Source: Nocardiopsis alkaliphila YIM 80379
GTDB lineage: Bacteria > Actinomycetota > Actinomycetes > Streptosporangiales > Streptosporangiaceae
Assembly (NCBI RefSeq): GCF_000341005.1
Contig: NZ_ANBD01000031.1
Coordinates: 3,932-58,171 of the forward strand
Length of the DNA: 54,240 nt
Direction: 5' to 3'
Below are positions 16,947 to 26,337 of this stretch, in pieces. The stretch's first letter is position 1. Every line of letters begins with the position of its first letter. The notes under the pieces were generated by a model. It worked only from the letters and a program-made list of their open reading frames with translations, did no database searches and was not told the origin of the DNA. The position numbers and the translations under genes are program-made.

Positions 16947-19900
16947 ATGAGCCGACAAAGTGGACTTCTTCGCCGACTTCGACAGCTGCCTCGTGAACGG
17001 CGAGAGGAGTTCCTCGCGCAGCTGGACGGGGTCACCCCGGGGGCTAGGACAGCGCCTTTGAGTCTGCGTCAGGAGCAACTCTGGTTGTTCGACCGGGTTG
17101 CGCCGAGCACGACCGCGTACGGCATAGGGTTCCGTTTCGAGTTGGAGGGCCCACTTGAGGTCGATGCCTTGGAAGAGGCGGTGAACGATGTCGTCGTGCG
17201 CCACACGGCGCTTCGGACCGTCTTTCCGCACGACTCCGAGGACGGCGTCCAGATCGTTCATCCTCCCCAGAGGATCCGACTATCACCCGAGGAGGCCCGG
17301 GATCTCGACCGGGAGGAGTCTCGGCTTCACCACGCCTGGCTCATTCGGTCCGACCTGGACAGCGTGCTCGACGTGGACCGAGGTCCGCTGGCCCGGTTCC
17401 GACTCCTACGTCATTCCGAGAAACGACATGTCCTGCTCCTGGCCACCCACTACCTGGTCATGGATCCGCGCTCGCTCGGCATCTTGCACGGTGACCTCGC
17501 CACCGCCTACGCCGCCCGGGTCCAAGGGCACTCACCCGAGTTCGAGGAACCCGCCCCGAGCCACGGCGACTTCGCGATCCGGCAAAGGGAATGGGTCGAA
17601 GGAACCGAGGCGAGGACGACGGCCGAGTTCTGGGGGCGTGCTCTCGCCGGTTGGGAGGCCACCGAGCTGACTCCGGACCTGCCCCGGCCCCGGCGGCTTC
17701 GACTGACCAGCGGTACGGTGTCCCGCCCTCTCTCACCAGAGACGGTCGAAAGGGTACGGAGTCTGGCGGGACGACTCGATGCCTCCGCCGAAGACGTCCT
17801 TTTGGCGACCTACTTCACTCTGGTGGCCCGCTCTACGTCCCGTGATGATCTGATCATCGGGCTGCCCAGGGACGTCCTCGCCCCCTTCGAAGGACGAGCA
17901 CTCGTCGGTGACTGTGGCAATCTCCTGCCGATTCGTGCCGAGGTGGATTTCGGCACCAGGTTCACGGACCTAGTGCGATCGGTGCGTGACCGAAGGGCCG
18001 AAGCCGAGCAGCACGCCCGACTGCCCTTCAAAACCATCCTCGACAGCCTCGGCATCGAACCCGATCCGGCACGCCTGCCCTTGGTGCAACTCGGCTTCAG
18101 CGTCCCCCATGACACCGGTGCTCCGTTGGAGAGCGCGGGCCTTCACATTCGCGTCGACAAGGTGGACACAGGCGTCGGTTCCTTTGAACTGGAACTGGAG
18201 GCCGCCTGGAACACGACCGAGCCGAACATCGTGTTCCGCTACTCGACCTCTCTCTACCATGAGGCGACCGTCGAGCGACTCATGGACCGCTACCTTCGCC
18301 TGCTGGAGGGTGCGTGCTTCGCACCGAACGGCACACTCTTCACGCTTCCCCTCACCGGCCGGGAGGAACTCGACCTGGTCACGGACTCCTGGAACCGGCC
18401 CCTGGGCGACCATCAGGACGAGTCCATCCAGGAGGTGTTCACCCGAGTGGTGGCCGAGAACCGGCACCGAACCGCAATCGCCTGGAGCGGCGGCGAGTTG
18501 ACGTATGGGGAGATCGACTCCTGGAGTGACCACGTCGCCCATGTACTGCTCGGCGAAGGCGTGGGGCCGGAGACCCTGGTGCCCGTGCTGGTCGAGCGCG
18601 GACCCGAGATGGTCGTCGCCATCCTGGGGGTGCTCAAGGCAGGGGGAGCATACGTCCCCATCGATCTCACCCAGCCTCCGGAACGAGTGGAGACGATTCT
18701 GCAGGACTGTGGCGCCTTCCTGGCGCTGATCTCGGAGCGGGCGCGGCAACTGGTCGGAACGGCGATTTCGACCGTGGACATCGGCACCGTCCCCAGATCG
18801 GCGCCCCCGACCACGCCTGACCGGCCGGTTTCCCCGGAGCGACTGGCCTATGCGATCTACACCTCCGGTTCGACCGGACGACCCAAGGCCGTGCTTGTGG
18901 AGCACCGGAACGTCGTCAACTTCATTCGGACGGTGCGGGAGATGTTCGCCCTCTCGCGCGAGGACCGCATCCTCCAGTTCGCGTCACCGGGATTCGATGT
19001 CTCGATCTTCGAGATCTTCGGCGCCCTGTTCTCCGGAGCTCTTCTGCGGGTCGCCGACATCGAGGAACGTCGGTCCATCGAAGCCCTCGACAAAATTCTG
19101 ACCGACGAGGGCATTACCGTCATCGACCTGCCACCGGCGATCATGGAGCTGTTGTCTCCTGAGGGCTATCGAAACCTGCGAACGGCCTTCGTGGGCGGCG
19201 AGGCGTTCAGTGGGGAACTGACGACCCGATGGGCTCGGGGTCGTGCCTTCTACAACGGATACGGTCCGACCGAGACCACGGTCACCGTGATCGCCAAGCG
19301 GTGCGAGGGCGAATGGTCGCATTCACCGCCGATCGGTCGCGCCATGGCCAACCACAGGGCTTATGTGCTCGACCCCGAACTGGGCCTTCTACCCTCCGGC
19401 GCCGTCGGGGAGTTGGCCATCGCGGGGTTGGGGGTGGCCCGTGGCTACCTCGGCCGCCCCGATCTCACCGCTGAGCGTTTCCGCCCCGACCCGTACGGCC
19501 CCCCGGGATCGCGGATGTACCTGTCCGGCGATCTCGCGTCCTGGGACCAGGACGGCGACCTGCGGTTCCTCGGTCGAACCGACCGGCAGGTCAAGATCCG
19601 AGGTGTACGGATCGAGTTGGGTGAGGTGGAGGCCGCCTTGGGCGCGGTGGAGGGGGTGGCGCGCGCGGTCGCGGACGTCACGGTGGATCCACATCGCGGA
19701 GCGCTGTTGGTGGCCTATGTGGTCGCGGAAGACGAAACCGATCTTCAGCTCGACGTGGTCAGGGCAGAGTTGGGGAGGCGGCTTCCGCCCACCATGATTC
19801 CGGGGATGATCGTCCCCTTGCCCGAGATTCCGCTGACCCGGAGCGGCAAGACCGATCGTCGTGCCCTTCCACCACTGGAGTTCTCCCCGGTAGAGGGGGA

Positions 19901-20267
19901 GGACGCGAGCAACGACGAGAACAGCACTCCGACGGAACGCGCGGTTCGTTCGGACGTGTTCGCGCCCCTGCTCGGGGGATGGATCGGTAACCATACGAAC
20001 TTCTTCGCTCACGGCGGCACCAGTCTTCAGGCCATCCGGGTCGCATCGCGCGTCAAGGCGGTGTTCGGCGTCGAGGTGCCCATAGCCGACTTCTTCTCCG
20101 CCCCGACCGTCAGCGGTCTCGCGTCCCTCGTGGATCAGGCCTTGGCCCGGGAGCGGCAACGAGTGAGCACCGTTGAAGAGGTCCTGGGACTCATCGAGGG
20201 CCGAACGGACGAGGAGATCGCAGAACTGGCCACAGAAGTCGAACAGAGGGCGAAGGAGAGCGAATAG
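16947..20267 (+). CDS. NRPS module C-A-PCP
   Basis: Elongation module of 1106 residues. The condensation domain (about 38-460) has HYLVMDP at 168-174 where HHxxxDG is expected, so the second, catalytic His is Tyr169. The adenylation domain (about 490-975) is intact: TSGSTGRPK at 639-647, GYGPTET at 771-777, YLSGD at 858-862, Lys968 in SGKTDR. Pocket residues read by alignment to GrsA are D-V-F-D-F-G-G-V-T-K, which I do not recognise; the Asp at position 278 would suit a basic side chain such as an azabicyclic or diamino acid (inference). Carrier domain HGGTS, Ser1026. It overlaps the next TEII by 1 nt. Confidence 0.88.
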   Translation: MSRQSGLLRRLRQLPRERREEFLAQLDGVTPGARTAPLSLRQEQLWLFDRVAPSTTAYGIGFRFELEGPLEVDALEEAVNDVVVRHTALRTVFPHDSEDGVQIVHPPQRIRLSPEEARDLDREESRLHHAWLIRSDLDSVLDVDRGPLARFRLLRHSEKRHVLLLATHYLVMDPRSLGILHGDLATAYAARVQGHSPEFEEPAPSHGDFAIRQREWVEGTEARTTAEFWGRALAGWEATELTPDLPRPRRLRLTSGTVSRPLSPETVERVRSLAGRLDASAEDVLLATYFTLVARSTSRDDLIIGLPRDVLAPFEGRALVGDCGNLLPIRAEVDFGTRFTDLVRSVRDRRAEAEQHARLPFKTILDSLGIEPDPARLPLVQLGFSVPHDTGAPLESAGLHIRVDKVDTGVGSFELELEAAWNTTEPNIVFRYSTSLYHEATVERLMDRYLRLLEGACFAPNGTLFTLPLTGREELDLVTDSWNRPLGDHQDESIQEVFTRVVAENRHRTAIAWSGGELTYGEIDSWSDHVAHVLLGEGVGPETLVPVLVERGPEMVVAILGVLKAGGAYVPIDLTQPPERVETILQDCGAFLALISERARQLVGTAISTVDIGTVPRSAPPTTPDRPVSPERLAYAIYTSGSTGRPKAVLVEHRNVVNFIRTVREMFALSREDRILQFASPGFDVSIFEIFGALFSGALLRVADIEERRSIEALDKILTDEGITVIDLPPAIMELLSPEGYRNLRTAFVGGEAFSGELTTRWARGRAFYNGYGPTETTVTVIAKRCEGEWSHSPPIGRAMANHRAYVLDPELGLLPSGAVGELAIAGLGVARGYLGRPDLTAERFRPDPYGPPGSRMYLSGDLASWDQDGDLRFLGRTDRQVKIRGVRIELGEVEAALGAVEGVARAVADVTVDPHRGALLVAYVVAEDETDLQLDVVRAELGRRLPPTMIPGMIVPLPEIPLTRSGKTDRRALPPLEFSPVEGEDASNDENSTPTERAVRSDVFAPLLGGWIGNHTNFFAHGGTSLQAIRVASRVKAVFGVEVPIADFFSAPTVSGLASLVDQALARERQRVSTVEEVLGLIEGRTDEEIAELATEVEQRAKESE

Positions 20268-21013
20268 TGTTCGTGGCGGAATCCCTCTGGATTCGTCGGT
20301 CCGTACGTTCCTTCCCTCGACTGCGGTTGGTCTGCCTGCCGTTCGCGGGGGGCGGGGCTTCGGTGTTCCAGGCGCTGCCCGGGCTGTTGCCGGAGGCCGT
20401 CGAGATCGTGGCGGTGCAGTTGCCCGGACGCGAGGAGCGATCACGTGAAGACCCCCCCGCACGGCTGGATCGGTTGGTGCGTGCGATCGCGATCGCGCTG
20501 CGTCCCTACCAGGATCTTCCCCTCGCCTTCTATGGACACTGCGCCGGAGGCCTGCTGGCTTACGAACTCGCTTCGCACATGGGGGCGGAGCAGGACGTGT
20601 GGCCACGGCGCCTGGTCGTGGGGGCCCAACCGGCACCGGGTTCGCCCATTCCGGGAGCACACCTGCACGAGCTTTCGGACCGGGAACTGATCGACGCCGT
20701 GGCCGGGCGCGGGGGATTGCCGGAGGCGGTGGTGGGCAATACGGCGCTCATCGAGTTCCTACTTCCCCTGTTGCGTTCCGACTTCGCCCTATGGGAGCGC
20801 TATGAGCACCGTCCGCGTCCGCCGTTGCCCGTACCGATCAACGTCCTGAGGGGCCGTGACGATCCTTTGGTGGGAAAGGCCGAGGTCGAAGGCTGGCGTG
20901 AGCACACCACCGCCGGGGTCACGGAGGCGACGGTGGACGGGGGGCACTACTTCATCAATGACCTGACCGACGAGTCCGCACGTGTCCTGACGAATGCCCT
21001 GCTACCGGATTGA
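20267..21013 (+). CDS. Type II thioesterase with Cys nucleophile
   Basis: Alpha/beta-hydrolase of 248 residues for carrier-protein editing. LVCLPFAGGGAS opens the fold near 21; the elbow is FYGHCAGG with Cys92 instead of Ser; His227 lies in GGHYFI and an acidic residue in RGRDDP. The GTG start shares one base with the NRPS stop (TAGTG), so it is coupled to that module. It differs clearly in sequence from the TEII at 13897, so the two are not a recent duplication, yet both use Cys. Confidence 0.85.
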   Translation: MFVAESLWIRRSVRSFPRLRLVCLPFAGGGASVFQALPGLLPEAVEIVAVQLPGREERSREDPPARLDRLVRAIAIALRPYQDLPLAFYGHCAGGLLAYELASHMGAEQDVWPRRLVVGAQPAPGSPIPGAHLHELSDRELIDAVAGRGGLPEAVVGNTALIEFLLPLLRSDFALWERYEHRPRPPLPVPINVLRGRDDPLVGKAEVEGWREHTTAGVTEATVDGGHYFINDLTDESARVLTNALLPD

Positions 21014-21025
21014 GCAAGGAAGCCA

Positions 21026-24000
21026 ATGAACGAGAGTACGGAGTTCGACAAGATCGTCCGCGTCGTCGGTGCCGTCAGTGGGGTCCGTGACGTCGCCGTC
21101 GCGGCCGACCGGAGGTTGCGTCACGGAAGGGCCCCGAAGGGCCCGACCACCGTGGCGTCGCTGAGTGGCTCCCCGTTGCCCGGTGACCTGGAATCCACCG
21201 TGATCGGTGCTGTGCCACCGCGAAGACCGAGGGCGGTCGGCACGGTGTCGGAGGCGTTGATCACCGCCGCGCGCGACGTTCCCGAGCGGGGGACCACCTA
21301 TGTGCTCTCCGATGGTTCGACCGATCGGCAGACCTACGCGGAGTTGTTGGACGAGGCTTCCCGGGTGCTCACCGGGCTTCGAGAGCTCGGGTTGCGTGCA
21401 GGCGATCCCGTGCTGTTGCAGTGCGGCGACAACCGCACGTTCGTCACGGCTTTTTGGGCATGTGTGCTCGGAGGATTCGTTCCGACGGCGGTGGGTGTGG
21501 CCCCCGACTACGGAACGGACAACGCGATCGTTCGTAAACTTCGGGCGGCGTGGGAGCTCCTGGACGAACCCCTCATCCTCACCGAGACTCCGTTACGGGA
21601 CCAGGTCTTGGCGTTGGCGGTACGGTGGGGAGCGGGAAAGGCACGGGTGGCCTCTGTCGCGGAGACCATGGCGCGGTCGCCTGCGGAACCCTTCCCGGTC
21701 GGGCCCGACGATCCTTTCGTGAATCTGTTGACCTCTGGAAGCACGGGCGCCCCTAAGTGTGTGCACCACACCCACCGGTCTGTGGTGGCGCGTACCTACG
21801 CCGCCATCGAGGCTAACGGGTTCACCGAGGACGACGTCTCCCTCAACTGGATGCCGCTGGACCATGTCGGTGGGATGGTCATGTTCAACGTGCGAGACAC
21901 GTTCTTGGGATGCGAGCACGTGAACGCGCGCACCGAAGCGGTGATTCGACGCCCGCTGAACTGGTTGGACTGGTCCGAACGTTTCGCCGTCACCACGACC
22001 TGGGCGCCCAATTTCGCCTTCTCCCTGGTGAATCGGCACGAGGAGGAGATCAGGGAGGGGCGATGGGACCTGTCCCGGCTGCGCAACGTCTGTAACGCGG
22101 GAGAGGCTGTGGTGGCCCGAACCGCGTTCCGATTCCTTGACCTGCTGACCCCGCACGGACTGCCTCCCACCGCCATGGTGCCTTGCTGGGGGATGTCGGA
22201 GACTTCATCGGGCGTTCTCTACTCGAACCTGGACGCGCATGACCCGACCGTGGGAACGCTCTCGGTGGACCCGGCGTCGCTTGACGGCCGGGTCGAGAAG
22301 GTGGAACACGGGTCACCGGGCGCACTGACCCTGGTCGAGGTGGGCACCCCGGTGGCGGGTTTCTCCTTCAGGATCGTCGATGACCAGGGACGGGTCCTCC
22401 CGGAGGGGAGGGTCGGACGCCTACAGGTGGCCGGGAACACGGTCATGCGTGAGTACCTGCGAAACCCGGAGGCCAACGCGGCCTTCGTCGGTGACGGGTG
22501 GTTCGACACCGGGGATCTGGGGCTGGTGCATGAGGGACGACTGACGCTGACCGGGCGGCGCAAACATATGATCATCGCCAACGGAGTGAACCACCCCGCA
22601 CAGGAAGTGGAGGCCGTGGTCGAACAGGTGCCGGGAGTGCGGCCCGCCTGTTCGGCGGTGTGCGGGATCCAGGACGAGGAGACGGGCACCGACGCCGTCC
22701 TCGTCTTCTTCGTGCCGACGGAGGAGGGCGCGGCGGACCTAGGCGGTACCGTCACCGCGGTTCGCGAAGCACTCGCCCGTGACCTGTCGCTGATGGCGAA
22801 GTACATCGTTGCGGTCACTGAAGGAGAGTTCCCTCGGGCCCCAGGAGGAAAGGTCCAGCGCGAACGGCTTCTGGAAGCGTTCCGGAACGGGCGCTTCACC
22901 CACTGTACCCACGATGGTGTGAGCGCACACGGGCATCGGACGGAGGATCCGGGCCTGGAACGGGTGATGTCCCCGGTCGAGAAGCTCCCCTCTGAAGGGT
23001 CCGAGGATTCGTGGACCGTCGTGTACGCGTCGGCTTCGGCGGGCTGGCCGCGGGCCCTACGCGGTTCCTTCAGTGTCATTCACCCCGGCACCGAGGAGCC
23101 GGGTGAGGCTCCCACGGAGGACGTCCTGCGTGTGGAGGACACCGCCGACCCCGTCGAGCACGGGCGGGTCCTCACCGAACTCATCGGCCGGCGAGGAAAG
23201 CCCGAGCGTGTGGTCTACGCATGGGAGACAGGGGAGGAGACCAAGGGGGACGAGAGGGCTCCCGCCCGTTTCCTCGCCGCACTGGCGGCGATCGCCCGCT
23301 CGGCTCCCGAGGCGGAACTCACGGTGGTGACCCAAAGGGCCTTGGGTGTTCACAACACCGACCCCGTCATCCCGGCGCGGGCGGCGCTGACCGCGATGGT
23401 GCGCACCGCGGTGACGGAGGGGACGCTGTCGAGCATCACTTTGGTGGACGCTCCGATTGACGCCGACGACCGGAGCCTCGCGGACCTGGCCATGACCCGT
23501 TACGACGCGGACGTCACCGGGGTTCGAGACAGGACGGGATATACCACTCGGCTTCGAGAGGTCGACTCGACCGGGGCTCGCGACGTTCCGACCAGGTTCC
23601 TTCCTCCCGGCGGGACCGCCCTGGTGACCGGAGGCCTCGGAGGGTTGGGACGCAGGGTCACCGAACACCTCCTGGTCTCCTGTGGCGCGCGAGTTCTCGT
23701 CATTGGACGGACCCCGGAGGATCGACTCACGGGTGCGGCGCGAGAGAATCTGGCCGAACTCCGCGACCTGGGCGAAGTGCGTTACAGGGCACAGGACGTG
23801 GCCTGCGTCGATGAGCTGTCCCAGACGGTGGCCGAGGCCGAACTCGCCTGGGGGCGTTCACTCGATCTCGTCGTGCACCTCGCAGGGGCATCGATCGCCC
23901 CCCAATGGGAGCGGTTGTCCGCGCACGAACTCACGCGTGAAAGCGCCGAGTGGTTGGACGACATGCTTCGACCGAAGCTGGGGGGTGGAGCGGCGATCGA

Positions 24001-24796
24001 GTCCCTGCTGGAGCGGCGCCCCGAAACCGCCGTGATTCTCTTCTCCTCGGTCAACGGTCTCTTGGGCGGCAGTGGTTTCGGTGCGTATTCCGCAGCGAAT
24101 GCCGCACTCAGTGGTTACGCTCACCGCTGGTCCGCACACGGGCGGCCGATACGTTGCCTTGAATGGAGCATGTGGTCGGGGCCCGGGATGAATGAGGGGA
24201 ACCCCCTCGTCTCGGCCGCGTTGAGCCGCGGGCTGCGTTCGATGGATACGGCCGAGGGTATTGCCCAGATGTTGGACGCGCTGAACCAGGACGCGTCCTT
24301 CCTGGTACTCGGCGCGGACATCGACAACCCGGCGATCAAGGCTTGGTTGGCCCCCGATCAATTCCGTGGGGCAAGTGTGGTCGTGGCCATCGTGTCCGAA
24401 GACGGGGAAGACCAGGCGAGGGTCCGTAAGGAGGCCTCGACGGCTCTCTTTCGGGCCGGTGTGCTCGCCCAGATCACGATGAGACCCACGATCGTGCGTG
24501 ATGCCGCGGGTCGTGTGGACGAAGTCTCCGTGCTTTACTCGGCGAACGAGAGCGAATCCCCCGGCAGTGCACCGCAGGGGGCCGATGAGATCTCGGTGGC
24601 CGAAGGAGTCGGTCGGGTCCTCGGTCTTGACCGGGTCGGCCGGGATGATTCGTTCTTCGTTTTGGGGTTCGACTCCATCCGGTCGGTACAGCTGGCGGAG
24701 GAGATCGGTGGTCGCTTCGGTCAGGAAGTGGCCGTCGGGTTGCTCTACGAGTACCCGACGGTTCGTGCACTGGCGGGTGCCCTCAGCCAAAGGTGA
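21026..24796 (+). CDS. Acyl adenylation-ketoreductase-ACP tridomain protein
   Basis: Protein of 1256 residues. An AMP-forming acyl ligase domain (about 70-620) has LLTSGSTGAPK (234-244), a PCWGMSET block (386-392) and FDTGD (493-497). A PKS-type ketoreductase follows: structural half about 650-850, catalytic half with TGGLGGLG (868-875), Ser1007/Ser1008 and YSAAN with Tyr1021. The ACP has LGFDS with Ser1217. The order suggests activation of a 2-oxo acid and reduction to the 2-hydroxyacyl-ACP. A 2-oxoisovalerate-type acid would give the hydroxy acid that azinomycins esterify with naphthoate (inference). ATG with AAGGAAG upstream, 12 nt after the TEII. Confidence 0.85.
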   Translation: MNESTEFDKIVRVVGAVSGVRDVAVAADRRLRHGRAPKGPTTVASLSGSPLPGDLESTVIGAVPPRRPRAVGTVSEALITAARDVPERGTTYVLSDGSTDRQTYAELLDEASRVLTGLRELGLRAGDPVLLQCGDNRTFVTAFWACVLGGFVPTAVGVAPDYGTDNAIVRKLRAAWELLDEPLILTETPLRDQVLALAVRWGAGKARVASVAETMARSPAEPFPVGPDDPFVNLLTSGSTGAPKCVHHTHRSVVARTYAAIEANGFTEDDVSLNWMPLDHVGGMVMFNVRDTFLGCEHVNARTEAVIRRPLNWLDWSERFAVTTTWAPNFAFSLVNRHEEEIREGRWDLSRLRNVCNAGEAVVARTAFRFLDLLTPHGLPPTAMVPCWGMSETSSGVLYSNLDAHDPTVGTLSVDPASLDGRVEKVEHGSPGALTLVEVGTPVAGFSFRIVDDQGRVLPEGRVGRLQVAGNTVMREYLRNPEANAAFVGDGWFDTGDLGLVHEGRLTLTGRRKHMIIANGVNHPAQEVEAVVEQVPGVRPACSAVCGIQDEETGTDAVLVFFVPTEEGAADLGGTVTAVREALARDLSLMAKYIVAVTEGEFPRAPGGKVQRERLLEAFRNGRFTHCTHDGVSAHGHRTEDPGLERVMSPVEKLPSEGSEDSWTVVYASASAGWPRALRGSFSVIHPGTEEPGEAPTEDVLRVEDTADPVEHGRVLTELIGRRGKPERVVYAWETGEETKGDERAPARFLAALAAIARSAPEAELTVVTQRALGVHNTDPVIPARAALTAMVRTAVTEGTLSSITLVDAPIDADDRSLADLAMTRYDADVTGVRDRTGYTTRLREVDSTGARDVPTRFLPPGGTALVTGGLGGLGRRVTEHLLVSCGARVLVIGRTPEDRLTGAARENLAELRDLGEVRYRAQDVACVDELSQTVAEAELAWGRSLDLVVHLAGASIAPQWERLSAHELTRESAEWLDDMLRPKLGGGAAIESLLERRPETAVILFSSVNGLLGGSGFGAYSAANAALSGYAHRWSAHGRPIRCLEWSMWSGPGMNEGNPLVSAALSRGLRSMDTAEGIAQMLDALNQDASFLVLGADIDNPAIKAWLAPDQFRGASVVVAIVSEDGEDQARVRKEASTALFRAGVLAQITMRPTIVRDAAGRVDEVSVLYSANESESPGSAPQGADEISVAEGVGRVLGLDRVGRDDSFFVLGFDSIRSVQLAEEIGGRFGQEVAVGLLYEYPTVRALAGALSQR

Positions 24797-24800
24797 GAAA

Positions 24801-24814
24801 GCACCGACGGGTGC
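24801..24814. terminator. Small hairpin between convergent genes
   Basis: GCACC-GACG-GGTGC lies in the 30-nt gap between the convergent A-KR-ACP and sulfotransferase genes. The stem is only 5 bp and no T-run follows, so it is a weak terminator candidate. Confidence 0.25.
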
Positions 24815-24826
24815 GGGTCGGGCCGG

Positions 24827-25570
24827 TCAGGGCACGATCCGCACCCGCCGTTCACGCAACCATTCATAGTGCGGAAGGTGGTACCGGTAGAAGGGGCCCA
24901 GCAATGGGTGCTCCTCGACGTAGGTGTGGTCCTTGCCGGCGTGGTCACGTCGCACTCCGCTGCTCTCCGCGGCGTCCTTGTGCCACTTCGCGGTGCGACG
25001 CCACTGGGGGAGCAGTGCGGGGGACCATTCCATCGCCTCGGGTCGGTGGTCGATTCCGACCTTCTCGCAATAGGCCCTGACCGTCGCCTCGGGATGGGTG
25101 ACCAGGTCTTCGGAATCTATGATCATCGAATCCCCACCGGACCGCTCCACCGCATAGAAGATCTCGCGGAGCCGGGCGAAGCCGATCTCGTCCCGGGCCA
25201 GCCGAGGGTTGAGCCGATGGTGGGACGCTATCGCCTCGCGTGGGTCCCGGATCAAAAAGGTGTGTGACGCCCCTCGGAGGAACTCCTCGGCGCTCAGCAG
25301 CTCGGGGTAGTAGAAATCGGTGGTGTCCTTGACGAACACGGGCATCCGGTCGGAGAGCGTCGAGAGGCGATCCATGAGACCGCGCTCATCGGTACACAGG
25401 GCGCCGTCCACCTCGACCTCTCCGAAGTCCTTGAGATGGGAGAACGGTTCGTGCAGGACCATGAGATCGCCACGCTCGTGCATGATCCGCAAGAACACGG
25501 TGGAGCGGCAACGCGGCGGACTCCACAAGATCTGTAGTGCGTGGGGAGGTCGAGACCCGGAGCGGTTCAC
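24827..25570 (-). CDS. Sulfotransferase (PAPS-dependent)
   Basis: Protein of 247 residues that transfers sulfate from PAPS to a hydroxyl. The 5'-phosphosulfate loop is SPPRCRST at 17-24 near the N-terminus, and a plausible 3'-phosphate-binding block is SGGDSMIIDSEDL near 165. GTG start overlaps the upstream TEII stop by 4 nt; it is the last gene of the long minus operon. Vazabitide aziridine formation is known to proceed by sulfate elimination, so this enzyme is well placed to make the sulfate leaving group on a hydroxyl next to the amine of the carrier-bound diamino acid (inference). No PAPS supply genes are in the window. Confidence 0.82.
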   Translation of the reverse strand: MNRSGSRPPHALQILWSPPRCRSTVFLRIMHERGDLMVLHEPFSHLKDFGEVEVDGALCTDERGLMDRLSTLSDRMPVFVKDTTDFYYPELLSAEEFLRGASHTFLIRDPREAIASHHRLNPRLARDEIGFARLREIFYAVERSGGDSMIIDSEDLVTHPEATVRAYCEKVGIDHRPEAMEWSPALLPQWRRTAKWHKDAAESSGVRRDHAGKDHTYVEEHPLLGPFYRYHLPHYEWLRERRVRIVP

Positions 25571-26337
25571 GTACCCTCCCCCATGTTCGCCACCCGCTTG
25601 GCCCTGTGACCGATGGCGGCGATGATCTCGTCCAGATTGTCCCTCGGGAAGAAATGGTCTCCGGGAAGCACGAACTGCTCGAAGCCCGCGATGGTCTCCT
25701 GACCCCAGCCCGTCATTTCCTCGGGGGTCACCTCAGGGTCCTTGTCTCCGCACCAGGCCAGGATCGGACAGGACAGGGGAACTCCCGAGCTGTATCGATA
25801 GCGCTCGATCAGGGAGAAGTCGGCGCGGATCATGGGAAGCAGCAGATCCACCAGTTCGTCGTTTTCGAGGATCTCCTCTCCTGCGGCTCCGTAGTCGCGC
25901 AGCATGCGAAGAAATTTGGCACGGGGCAGGTGGCTGACTCGATTGCGGGGCCTGACCAGCCGAGGAGAGGGGCGAGCACTCACGAAAAGGAACCCCACCG
26001 GTCTGTCCGTATCATCCAACCGTCGGGCCACTTCGAACGCCAAGATCGCCCCCATGCTGTGCCCGAAGAGCAGTGGTGACGTCGACTCGCTTCCGATGGC
26101 CTCCGCGATCCTGTCGGCGGCGGTGGCCAGGTCATCTACCGGTGGTTCCGTCATGCGGGGGCCTCGCGCGGGTAATTGGATGGGAACGACTTCGACTGTG
26201 GAGTCGAGATCGTCGTGCCACCCCGCGTAGAAGTTTGCCGTGCCACCGGCGAAAGGAAAGCAGTACAGACTCTGCCGAGCGGTCCTGGACCGGAACCGCC
26301 GTTCGAACCAGACATCATGTGGCGCGCCGTTGCCCAT
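25567..26337 (-). CDS. Type II thioesterase with canonical Ser
   Basis: Editing thioesterase of 256 residues: YCFPFAGGTANF near 25-36, elbow FGHSMGA with Ser94, acidic residue in GDKDPEV and His228 in GDHFF. It starts at ATG 26337, sharing one base with the stop of the upstream P450, with GAGGAACGC as ribosome site; the frame extends to 26754 but that extension is antisense-type sequence within the P450. This is the third TEII of the cluster and the only one with the standard Ser nucleophile. Confidence 0.9.
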   Translation of the reverse strand: MGNGAPHDVWFERRFRSRTARQSLYCFPFAGGTANFYAGWHDDLDSTVEVVPIQLPARGPRMTEPPVDDLATAADRIAEAIGSESTSPLLFGHSMGAILAFEVARRLDDTDRPVGFLFVSARPSPRLVRPRNRVSHLPRAKFLRMLRDYGAAGEEILENDELVDLLLPMIRADFSLIERYRYSSGVPLSCPILAWCGDKDPEVTPEEMTGWGQETIAGFEQFVLPGDHFFPRDNLDEIIAAIGHRAKRVANMGEGT

